Below, in pieces: positions 40,765-49,300 of a DNA stretch of 64,000 nt. A model generated the notes under the pieces. It was not told the DNA's origin and ran no database searches. It was given only the letters and a program-made list of their open reading frames with translations. The stretch covers positions 2,418,001 to 2,482,000 of the forward strand of contig CAVUMC010000002.1 of the NCBI GenBank assembly GCA_963742535.1. The letters run 5' to 3'. The position numbers and the translations under genes were made by a program. Position 1 is the first letter of the stretch. Every line of letters starts with the position of its first letter. This DNA comes from VRUE01 sp963742535 (GTDB lineage Bacteria > Actinomycetota > Thermoleophilia > Solirubrobacterales > 70-9).

Positions 40765-42456
40765 TCAGGCTACCGGCTGCGTCTCGCTGGCCCGGCTCTC
40801 GGCGCGGCGACTGCGATGGGCGATCGCCTCGCGGATGTCGCGCATCGGCCGGTCGCTGCGCACGTCCGGCAGCACGTCGAAGTTGTGCGGCTCCGGCGGC
40901 GAGAGCGTGAACCACTCGAGCGAGTTGCCGCCCCAGTGGTCGTGGCCGGCGCGAGCGCCGTTGGTGCGGCTGGCGATCGCGTTGACCAGGGTGACGATGA
41001 TCCCGATCGCAAGCACGAACGCCCCGATCGTCGAGATCAGGTTGTCGGTGCTGACCCCGGTGCCGCTGAAGTACTTGTAGGCGTCGACGACCTGGCCGTG
41101 GTCGCCGCCGGCGATGAAGAGCGGCACGAAGGTGAGCAGCATCCCCACCACCAGCGTCCAGAAGGAGAAGCGGCCCAGCGTCTCACCCATCGTGCGACCG
41201 GTCAGCTTCGGGAACCAGTAGTAGAGGGCGGCGAAGCCGCCGAAGACGGCGCCGCCGACGAGGGCGAAGTGGGTGGAGGCGGTGGCGTCGACCGTGTTGT
41301 GCAGGCGCCAGGCGACAGCGACCATCGAGTGCGAGATCTCGCAAGCGAGGCCGATCGAGATCATCGAGACGGCGCCGGCGGCGAAAAGCAACGGTGCCCG
41401 CATCTCCAGCGTGCCGCCGATCAGCGTCGCGATCAGGTTGAAGATGATCAGCCCGAAGGGCACGATCAGCGCCAGCGACATGATCATCGCGAAGTACATC
41501 CAGCCGATCCCGATCGGCGCGGTGAGCATGTTCTGCATCCAGGCGAGCGTGCCGATTACCGCAATCGCCAGGATCGAGCCGACCACCGCGTTGCGGTTGA
41601 AGAGCGGCTTGCGGGCGAAGACGGGAACGATCTCGGCGATCGCCGCCAGGGCGGTGATCAGGATCAGCATGTAGGCGCCGGTGAAGAAGATCCAGCTCAG
41701 GTGGGCCCAGAGCAGCGGCGCGCCGCCCGACCCGTCGGCAAAGAAGATGCCGTCGAAGTTGCGATCGATCAGCAGCATCGTGATCGCGGCCAGCATCACC
41801 GCGCCAATCACGACCATCAGCCAGGAGCCGACCGCGGCTGTCCAGGCGAAGATCGGCACCCGGCTCCAGGCCATGCCCGGGGCGCGCAGACGGCGCAGCG
41901 TCGCGATCAGATTGATCGCGATCAGGACAAAGCCGAGCGTTGCCAGGCCGCAGGCGGCGGCCCAGGCGTCAACGCCGTTGTTCGAGAGGAAGGCGAGCTC
42001 GGAGAGCGGCGCCAGCGGGTTGACGCCGGCCTCAGAGGGGGTGAAGAGGAAGCCCGCGTAGAGCACCGTGGCTCCGGCCAGGTAGAGCCAGAGGCCGACC
42101 TGGCCGACGCGGGGCAGAGCGGTGCCGCGGGCGCCGATCTGGAGCGGGGCCAGGTAGTAGAAAAGCCCGATGCAGAGCGGAATCGCGAAGAGGAAGATCG
42201 CGGTCGCGCCGTAGAGCGAGAGCATGCGATTGAAAGTGACCGGGGTCAGCATCGTGTTCTCCGGAATCGCCAACTGCAGGCGCATCAGCACGAACTCGAC
42301 CAGGGCGATGAAGAGGAAGCCGAGCGCGGCGCCGATCATGATCCGGCCGACGTCCTTGTGATCGGCGCTGGTGACCAGCTCGATCCAGCGCGGGCGACGC
42401 TTGGGGTAGCCGTCGACGACGATCTCGGGCCGCTGCTTCGGTCGCTCGGCGATCAC
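40765..42456 (-). CDS. Haem-copper oxidase subunit I-like protein lacking the active-site ligands
   Basis: A 563-residue, 12-helix protein that aligns with ctaD over its length (TSADHKDVGRI; GARGTALPR; VFARKPLFNRN; YYWFPKLTGR; NSLEW). Yet Tyr82 stands at the helix II haem a His, Thr259 at the helix VI CuB His, Met263 at the cross-linked Tyr, Gln308-Asn309 at the CuB His pair and Ser394 at the haem a3 His. Only His396 (other haem a ligand) remains. Frame and helices are intact. It cannot reduce oxygen in the usual way; a structural, carrier or new redox role is open. Overlaps the next-upstream gene by four bases. Confidence 0.9.
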   Translation of the reverse strand: MIAERPKQRPEIVVDGYPKRRPRWIELVTSADHKDVGRIMIGAALGFLFIALVEFVLMRLQLAIPENTMLTPVTFNRMLSLYGATAIFLFAIPLCIGLFYYLAPLQIGARGTALPRVGQVGLWLYLAGATVLYAGFLFTPSEAGVNPLAPLSELAFLSNNGVDAWAAACGLATLGFVLIAINLIATLRRLRAPGMAWSRVPIFAWTAAVGSWLMVVIGAVMLAAITMLLIDRNFDGIFFADGSGGAPLLWAHLSWIFFTGAYMLILITALAAIAEIVPVFARKPLFNRNAVVGSILAIAVIGTLAWMQNMLTAPIGIGWMYFAMIMSLALIVPFGLIIFNLIATLIGGTLEMRAPLLFAAGAVSMISIGLACEISHSMVAVAWRLHNTVDATASTHFALVGGAVFGGFAALYYWFPKLTGRTMGETLGRFSFWTLVVGMLLTFVPLFIAGGDHGQVVDAYKYFSGTGVSTDNLISTIGAFVLAIGIIVTLVNAIASRTNGARAGHDHWGGNSLEWFTLSPPEPHNFDVLPDVRSDRPMRDIREAIAHRSRRAESRASETQPVA

Positions 42457-43151
42457 GGCACTTCTCCCTTTTCGATCAGGCCCACGACACGGTCCTGGGC
42501 GGCCTGGATGTCATCCCGTTGGGTCTTGACGAAGTCTTCGTATTCCTGCGGCGAGACCACGTCGACCTCGGTCCGCATCGCCGCGTAGGCCTGGCCGGAG
42601 AAGGTCGAGGAGTCACCTTCGTAGGTGCCTTCGTCATCGGCACGGAAGACGACGTGGTTGGTCTTGCCGGGCACCGCATCCCGCTTGGCCGCCAGCTCGG
42701 GCACGCTCCAGGTGTGGATCACGTCGGTTGAGACGAGGTTCAGTTCGACCGTGGTGTCGACCGGGACGACCAGCTTGTAATAGGAGAAGGCCTGGTTCGG
42801 ATAGTCGTAGCGCCACAGCCACTGCTGGCCGGTCGCTTGGATCTTCAGCGGCTCGGACTTGGCGCTGGCGAGGCCGGCCGAGCCGGTGATCGGGGTCTCG
42901 CGCGCCTTGTCGGTGTAGATCAAGCTGACCACGAGGACGATGGCGGCGAAGACGGCGAGGACCGCGCCGGCGCGCATCTGCACGCCGCGGCCGCCGCGAA
43001 CCTGGCGCGGCTCGGCGCCGCGCTCACCGCGGTAGCGGCGCAGCGCGTAGATCAGCGCGACGTTGATCGCGACGATCAGGATCACGCCGACGACGAAGCC
43101 GATCCAAAGCAGAGTGTCGATCTGGTCCGAGCCAGGGGAGTGGGGCGCCAA
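42453..43151 (-). CDS. Oxidase subunit II-like protein lacking CuA ligands
   Basis: A 232-residue protein with the subunit II plan: two helices (about 12-37 and 60-80) and a cupredoxin domain (WLWRYDYPNQAFSYYKLVVP, DVIHTWSVPEL). The CuA loop is SSTFSGQAYAAM: Ser181 and Ser185 replace both Cys, Thr183 the Glu and Tyr189 the His; His146 and Met192 stay. A CuA centre is not expected. It overlaps the subunit I-like gene (ATGA), so the pair is co-made and co-degenerate. Confidence 0.9.
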   Translation of the reverse strand: MAPHSPGSDQIDTLLWIGFVVGVILIVAINVALIYALRRYRGERGAEPRQVRGGRGVQMRAGAVLAVFAAIVLVVSLIYTDKARETPITGSAGLASAKSEPLKIQATGQQWLWRYDYPNQAFSYYKLVVPVDTTVELNLVSTDVIHTWSVPELAAKRDAVPGKTNHVVFRADDEGTYEGDSSTFSGQAYAAMRTEVDVVSPQEYEDFVKTQRDDIQAAQDRVVGLIEKGEVP

Positions 43152-43242
43152 AGCGCGGCCATTCTAATCACGGAGGGCGGCGCGCTGCCGTGCCCACGCC
43201 CCCATCGCGGCTCCCGGGCCGCCTCTTATACTCGCGCCCTTG

Positions 43243-44187
43243 ATGCGGAGCCGATCCCGGCAATCTCCGGCGCTTCGCGTCGCACTGCGCGCCGGAGCCG
43301 CGGGTGCGGTGGCTGCCGCCTTCGCCACGCCCCTGCTGCGCAAGCGGCTAGGAGTGCCTACTCCGGTGACCATCGCGGCCTGTGCCGGGGGTCCGCTGGC
43401 AGTCGCCGTTCTTGCTCCCCGCTCGCGCAAGCGCGACGTCGTGCTCTACGCGATGCAGATGTGGGCCTTCATCATGGTTCACGAGCTTCCTTACGACGAT
43501 CCCGAGCGACTCGAGTCGCGGCTGCGCAGCCGCTACCCGATCGTCGCCGACCGGGTGCTCGGCCTCGGGCGCCTGCCCAACGCCCGCCTGCAGCGTGGAA
43601 TGGCGCGCCTGCGCCGCGTCGGCACCGTCAATCGCATCCTCACCTGGGCCCACTGGCTCTGGTTCTTCGAGCCCTACCTCGCCCTCGCCTGGATCCTCTG
43701 GCGCCACCCCGAGCGCTTCCCGCGGGCGGCCCGCCAGATGGCCGCCGTCTTCGACACCGGCTGCATTGCCTACTTCGTGATTCCGACCTCGCCGCCGTGG
43801 TGGGCCTCGGAGCAGGGCCTGACTGGCGAAAAGGTGGAGCGGATCATGATCGGCGTCGGCGAAGACACCTGGGGCTCGGCCTGGCCGAAGATGTACGACG
43901 CGCTTGGCGGTAACCCCTGGGCGGCGATGCCTTCACTGCACTTCGCCACCTCGGCGATGGCTGCGATTCAGCTGGCGGAGGCCGGCCCAGTCGAGGGCGC
44001 GGTCGGCTGGACTTACTCGCTGACGCTCGGCTTCGCCCTCGTCTACCTCGGCGAGCACTACGTCACCGATCTGCTCGCCGGCGCCGGTCTCGTCGCCGCT
44101 GTGCGTCGCGGTGAGCCGCTGGCCGAACCGGCCGTGCATGGGGTGACCCGGGGCCTTCGGCGCTTGGAGCGCCTCGCCAACGGGTAG
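43243..44187 (+). CDS. PAP2-superfamily membrane phosphatase/transferase
   Basis: A 314-residue membrane protein whose C-terminal half has the PAP2 motifs: PWAAMPSLHFATS (second motif) and LGEHYVTDLLAG (third motif, His and Asp). The segment YFVIPTSPPWW before them matches the inositol-phosphoceramide-synthase-like/AUR1 branch, which transfers phospho-head-groups onto lipids. TATACT at 43226-43231 is a possible -10 only 12 bases from the ATG, so the mRNA leader may be very short. It pairs with a flippase-like gene downstream. Confidence 0.85.
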   Translation: MRSRSRQSPALRVALRAGAAGAVAAAFATPLLRKRLGVPTPVTIAACAGGPLAVAVLAPRSRKRDVVLYAMQMWAFIMVHELPYDDPERLESRLRSRYPIVADRVLGLGRLPNARLQRGMARLRRVGTVNRILTWAHWLWFFEPYLALAWILWRHPERFPRAARQMAAVFDTGCIAYFVIPTSPPWWASEQGLTGEKVERIMIGVGEDTWGSAWPKMYDALGGNPWAAMPSLHFATSAMAAIQLAEAGPVEGAVGWTYSLTLGFALVYLGEHYVTDLLAGAGLVAAVRRGEPLAEPAVHGVTRGLRRLERLANG

Positions 44188-44197
44188 TTTCTGAAGA

Positions 44198-45322
44198 GTG
44201 TCTCCCGAGGGTCCGGTGAACGGCGATCACCTCGCCGAACTGCCGATCTTCACGCGGCGACGATTGATCCAGACGCTGGTCGTAGTCGTAGCGCTGCTGG
44301 TCGGGATCTACTTCCTCTTCCCGAAGCTGGTCGGTTTGAGCGGCGCGCTGGGCAAGCTCGACGACGCCGATCCGCTCTGGATCGCGATCGCGATCGGCTT
44401 CAACGTTCTCGCCTTCGCCACCTACATCGCCCTCTTCAAGGCCGTAGTGGGTGGCGATGCCCTGCGCTTTACCTGGCTCGAGACGTATGAGATCAACATG
44501 GCCGGCCTGGCGGCGACGCTGCTCTTCTCGGCGGGCGGGGCGGGGGGGATCGTGCTCACCTTCTGGGCGCTGCTCAAAGCGGGGATGCGCCGGCACGAAG
44601 TGGCGCGGCGCATGGTCGCCTTCCTCACCCTCCACTACGCCTTTTACCCGCTGGCCCTGATCCTCTTCGGCGTGCTGTTGCGCACAGGCGTGCTCAACGG
44701 CAAGGACTCGATCGAGCTGACGATCGTGCCGGCGGGGGTGGCAGGCCTGCTGCTCGCGCTCGGGCTGCTCTTCGCCCTGGTCCCGCCCGACCTGGGTCCC
44801 CGCGTCGCCCGCTTCGTGCACGGCAAACGCGGTCAGGAGATCGCCAGGAACATCGGCAAGGTGCCGGCGGTCTTCGCCGAGGGGTTTCGCTTTGCGATCA
44901 GCCTCTTCGCTCATCCCCGCCAGGGCGGCCTGGCGGTGCTTGGCGCCGCCGGATTCTGGGCCGCCAACATCGGCATCCTCTGGGCCTCGTTCCACGCCTT
45001 CGGCGTCCACGTGCCGCTCGCCGTGGTCGTGCAGGGCTTCTTCTTGGGCATGGTCGCCAACCTGATCCCGTTCGCGCCCGCCGGGGTCGGCGCCGTCGAC
45101 GCAGGCATGATCGGCGCCTTCGTCCTCTTCGGTATCCCCGAGACGACCGTCTTCCCAGCGATCCTGGTTTACCGCCTGATCGCTTTCTGGATGCCGATTC
45201 CTTTCGGCGTCGCGGCTTTTTTCCAGTTGCGCAAAACGGTGCACGGCTGGGAAACGGATGGCTTGCCGATCGACCGTGGCGCTACTATAAAAAGTAAAGT
45301 ATTGGCCAACGCCATAGACTGA
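44198..45322 (+). CDS. Lysylphosphatidylglycerol-synthase-type membrane protein (flippase-like, UPF0104)
   Basis: A 374-residue protein with about eight helices. LLFSAGGAGGIVLTFWAL and GMVANLIPFAPAGVGAVDAGM are the two conserved blocks of the LPG synthase transmembrane/YbhN family, which moves or flips glyco- or phospholipids. The cytosolic synthetase domain of MprF is missing, so it is not a full aminoacyl-PG synthase. GTG start 11 bases after the PAP2 stop; the two likely act on one lipid. Confidence 0.83.
   Translation: MSPEGPVNGDHLAELPIFTRRRLIQTLVVVVALLVGIYFLFPKLVGLSGALGKLDDADPLWIAIAIGFNVLAFATYIALFKAVVGGDALRFTWLETYEINMAGLAATLLFSAGGAGGIVLTFWALLKAGMRRHEVARRMVAFLTLHYAFYPLALILFGVLLRTGVLNGKDSIELTIVPAGVAGLLLALGLLFALVPPDLGPRVARFVHGKRGQEIARNIGKVPAVFAEGFRFAISLFAHPRQGGLAVLGAAGFWAANIGILWASFHAFGVHVPLAVVVQGFFLGMVANLIPFAPAGVGAVDAGMIGAFVLFGIPETTVFPAILVYRLIAFWMPIPFGVAAFFQLRKTVHGWETDGLPIDRGATIKSKVLANAID
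45263..45291 (+). promoter_or_regulatory. Putative trxB promoter
   Basis: TTGCCG (45263-45268), a 17-base spacer and TATAAA (45286-45291) lie in the last codons of the flippase-like gene, 38 bases before the trxB ATG. The AT-rich stretch around it contrasts with the surroundings. Confidence 0.45.
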
Positions 45323-45328
45323 GGCGAC

Positions 45329-46339
45329 ATGACAGAGGCAAAGAAAGTCGAGAACGTGATCATCGTCGGCGGTGGGCCGGCCGGCTACACAGCCGCGCTC
45401 TACACCGCACGCGCCAACCTCGAGCCGCTCGTCTTCGAGGGCTTCCAGTGGGGAGGCCAGCTGCAGAACACGACCGACGTCGAGAACTACCCCGGCTACC
45501 CCGAGGGGATCATGGGGCCGGAGATGATGAACGAGTTTCGTGCCCAGGCAGAGCGCTTTGGCACCCGTTTCGTCACCGACGACGTCGACCGGGTCGAGCT
45601 CTCCGACGGCGGCGTGCAGAAAGTTTTCCTTGGCGATGAGGAGTACCAGGCGAAAGCCGTGATCCTGGCGATGGGGGCGGAGCCGCAGCGGCTCGGCATC
45701 CCCGGCGAGCGCGAGCTCAGCGGTTGCGGCGTATCGACCTGCGGCGTCTGCGACGGGGCCTTCTTCAAAGACCAGAAAGTGCTGGTGATCGGCGGCGGCG
45801 ACTCGGCGATGGAGGACTCGATCTTCATCTCCAAGTACGCCAGTGAGCTGACCGTGGTCAATCGCCGCGAGGAGTTCCGGGCCTCGAAGATCATGCTCGA
45901 CCGGGCCAAGGATCAGGGCAACATCAGCTTCAAGACCCCCTACGTGGCGGAGGAGTTCGTCGCCAGCGACAAGGGCCGCCTCGACCACGTGCGCCTGCGC
46001 AACATCGAGACGAACGAGACCGAGGACGTTGAGACCGACGGCGCCTTCATCGCGATTGGCCACATCCCCCGCTCAGAGGTCGTCACCGGCCAGGTCGACA
46101 CCGACGAAAACGGCTACATCCTCACCGAGGGCGGCTCGACTCGCACCAACCTGGCCGGTGTCTTCGCCGTCGGCGACGTCGTTGACCACATCTACCGCCA
46201 AGCCGTCACCGCCGCCGGCAGCGGCTGCAAAGGCGCCCTCGACGCCGAGTGGTATCTACGCGACACCCCACCCTCACCCGAGGCCCACTGGCTGCCGGGT
46301 GGCGAGCCAATTGAGGTCGCGCCGACGCCGGGCGCTTAG
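45329..46339 (+). CDS. trxB: Thioredoxin reductase
   Basis: A 336-residue flavoprotein with the FAD motif VGGGPAGYTAALYTARA, the redox disulfide CGVCDG (Cys138, Cys141), NADPH motif VIGGGDSAMEDS and the C-terminal FAVGDVVDHIYRQAVTAAGSG. It keeps thioredoxin reduced with NADPH. No thioredoxin gene is adjacent. The last 25 residues after the FAD domain are Pro-rich and variable. Confidence 0.95.
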   Translation: MTEAKKVENVIIVGGGPAGYTAALYTARANLEPLVFEGFQWGGQLQNTTDVENYPGYPEGIMGPEMMNEFRAQAERFGTRFVTDDVDRVELSDGGVQKVFLGDEEYQAKAVILAMGAEPQRLGIPGERELSGCGVSTCGVCDGAFFKDQKVLVIGGGDSAMEDSIFISKYASELTVVNRREEFRASKIMLDRAKDQGNISFKTPYVAEEFVASDKGRLDHVRLRNIETNETEDVETDGAFIAIGHIPRSEVVTGQVDTDENGYILTEGGSTRTNLAGVFAVGDVVDHIYRQAVTAAGSGCKGALDAEWYLRDTPPSPEAHWLPGGEPIEVAPTPGA

Positions 46340-46356
46340 CGCCGGCGCCCCTTGCG

Positions 46357-49300
46357 TCACGGCTGGCGCAGTCGCTCGCCGAGCTGCTCGCAGGCTGCGA
46401 ACCCGCCCAGTCGATGGATCGAAGGGGTGAAGAGAAGGAGGTCGACGAGCATCTCCTCGTGGGAAGGGTCGCGGCCAAGCCAGGACTGGAGCAGGTGCAG
46501 TTGTCGCTCAGGCGCCAGCGCTTCGAGCCGCTTCGACGCCGCCACCCATACCCAGGCTCGTTGCTCGCTATACCAAGGCGCCCCCAGCCGCTCGCCGGTG
46601 AGCTCGATCAGGCGCTCGAGCTCGTCATCCGGTGCACTCGCGAAGAGGTTGCTGAGGGCTGGCTCCAAGTGTTCGGAACTGATCCTCGAGAGCTCGCGGA
46701 TCGCCTCGTCGAGGTGACCGAGGACACCGATGCGGCCAGCCGTCGCCGCCAGCAGCTTGCCCCGATCGCCGCTCTGGCCGATCGTCTTGGCGAATTCATG
46801 CAGAAGCCGCGCTTGGTCCAGCGTGAGGACCCCTGCCAGGTCGGCCATCCGCCCGGCCCATGTGGCGTTGAGGGCGTAGCGGCTGCTTCCGGTCAGCAGC
46901 TCGTCGGGGACTAGGAGACGCAGGGCTTCCTCCCGGTAGGCCTCGGGCAGGGCGGCAAAGAAGAGCGCCGAGGTCGCGGCGAACAATTCGACTTCGGCGG
47001 GCTCGAGCTGCTCGACCAAGAGCGCGAAGCGAGCGTCACGTTGTTGTCCTGCTGGCTCCAAGGCCAGCAGCGCCGCCTCTGCAGCTGCTCGGCTGACTGA
47101 GTCGGGGATCGATTTGGCCGCATCGCGGAGCGCCGCCGTTTCCTGCTCGCCGCGGCACTCTGCCGCGGCGCCGACGATGGCCCAGATCAACGCCAGCGGC
47201 TTTTCGGAGTCAGGGCTCGAGAGGCTCTTGCCGAGAGACAGGGCGGCCAGCGGCCCCCCGCCGCGGGCGAGCTGGCGCATGTAGCGGACCATGAGCTCGT
47301 GCTTGCGCTGATGCAGGCCGCGTTCAATCACCTGCGCCGCCGCGCGCAACGCCGCTTCACTGGCGATCTCCTCGTCCGAGAGCAGTGGGTGCAGAGCCGC
47401 AAAAAGCGCAGTCGCGCTTGTGTCCAGCGGTCCCCAGGGGTCGGTTTCCGTCGCGAAGGAGAGCACCGCTTGGAGCAGGTCTTCGCCGTTGACCTCGGAG
47501 GAGTGCGAGGAAATCGCCAACGCTGCTTGTCGCAGGGGGGTGTCGGAAAGAGGCAAGAACCTGGATATCTCCAGCCGCGCCCGGCCGACCTGCGAGAGGG
47601 CCATTTCCACGTTTTCCGCGCCTGCCGAGTCGTCTGGCTGGGCTGCAAGCGCGAGCGCCTCGCGTGCCTCGGCTGTGCCGAGTGAGCCGAGTCGGGCCAG
47701 TAGGGCCTGCGTGGCAGAGTCTCCATGGGCATGCCCAGATGCCCGAGCCAAGGTGAGAGCCCGGTGCACCTCGTCGACGTCGAGGTGCGGTGCGAGGGCG
47801 GCTAGGCAGGCGGTCCGGAAGTCATCGTCATCGAGCTCGGCGACCCGGTCAAGGCAGGCCTCGGCAGCGCCATGGCGCGCGAGGGACGCCAGGAAGGCCG
47901 TATCGCTGCTTGGCCGGATCCCCGGGAGATCGGCGAGTCCGGTGAGCGCCCACTCGAGCAGATCGTCTTGCTCGCCGTCCTCGGCCAGCAGAATTGCCCA
48001 GGCCGCGGGTCGGCGATCCTCGTCGACGAGCTCGTCGACGAGGGCGAGAGCGGCCTGGCGGTGATCGGCCCCTAGGTATGGCACGAGGTACTCGAGCGCT
48101 TCCGTGACATTGAACCGTCGGCCGTCCTCGCGGATGCGGCCTATGACTTCCGCCGCTTCGTCTGCGGTTTCCACGGGGTCAAGCCAGGGGCCGCGATGGT
48201 CCATCGCGTAGGCGCGCTTGACGCCTTCCAGCTCCTCCAGCTTTGCGTGCGCCGGCCACCAGTGCTTCGTCCGAAGCGACTCGGTCAGGCGCTCGGCGGG
48301 ACGTGGCCCGAGAGCTTCCCGGGCGAGCTCGAGATCCACCGTCTCGGTCAGGCGCTCCAGCAGCTCCGACCCAGGGTCCTCTTCGAGCTCTGCCCAGACC
48401 GAGCCCACCAGGGCGGCTCGGTCCTCTGCTGGAGCGAGCGGGAGGAAGCCGAGCAGCGCCGCCGCGCGGCCCTGCTCGAGCCTGTCGGCGAACGCGCGTG
48501 CCGCGGGCACCCCCTCGGTCTCGGCAAGGCGGTGGGCGAGCCGCGCAACCGCGTTCTCACGGACCTCCTCGGTCTCGGTCAGCGCCAGCGCCAGCTCGGC
48601 CGCCGCTCGTAGATCGTGTCCGTCGAGGTGCGGGATCACCGCCACGAGGGATTCCGCTCTCAGCCAGGGGCTCTCCATCTCCTCGCAGGCAGCGATCGCG
48701 CGCCGTGGGGACCAGATCCCCTCGGCGACGAGGATCCCGAGCAGCTCCCCCCGCACGAACGCAAGGTTCTTCTCCTGCTCTGCTCGGACGATCGCGCAGT
48801 GGATCTCCTCGGCGACGAAGGGAATGTCGCGGCCCTTCGCGATCGCCTCTCTGTTGGCTTCCCCCGCTGCGAGCCGGGCCGCGTCAACGTCTTCGAGGTA
48901 GCCGGTGCTTTGGTCGGCGGTCTCTTCCCAGGCATGCAGCCAGACGGGCTCGAGAAGCTCCAGGTAGCTGGCCGTCAGCTCGTCCGAGATCCCCCGTTGC
49001 CGGCGGCGGCGATCGAGGTGTCCGCGGTAATGGCGGATGGGGTAGTTGGGCGCCAGGGAAGGATCGAGCCTGCCGGCGAGGAGGCCCTCCAGCGTCTCCC
49101 GTCCCCAGTCGACGAACAGGTTCTCGTATCTCTCCAGCTCGCCGTCATCGCGCAGCTGCCGAAGGCGGTGCTCGCCGATGCGCGGATGAGAGAGGGCTAC
49201 CGAGGTCGGCCATTCGTAGATCACCATCCGCTCGAGGTCCGCGATCGCTTCGCGCAGTTGGTCGCCATCGATCTCTTGCTCGCGCCTGACCAGTGCCAGC

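Noticed and set aside
39762..40910. A 382-codon frame opposite ctaB
   Set aside because: Shadow of ctaB; no motif and strongly biased composition.
40678..42588. A 636-codon frame opposite the subunit I-like gene
   Set aside because: Antisense composition artefact; the minus strand encodes a clear 12-helix protein.
40765..43151. A second functional terminal oxidase
   Set aside because: CuA, CuB and haem a3 ligands are replaced, so ordinary oxidase activity is not supported.
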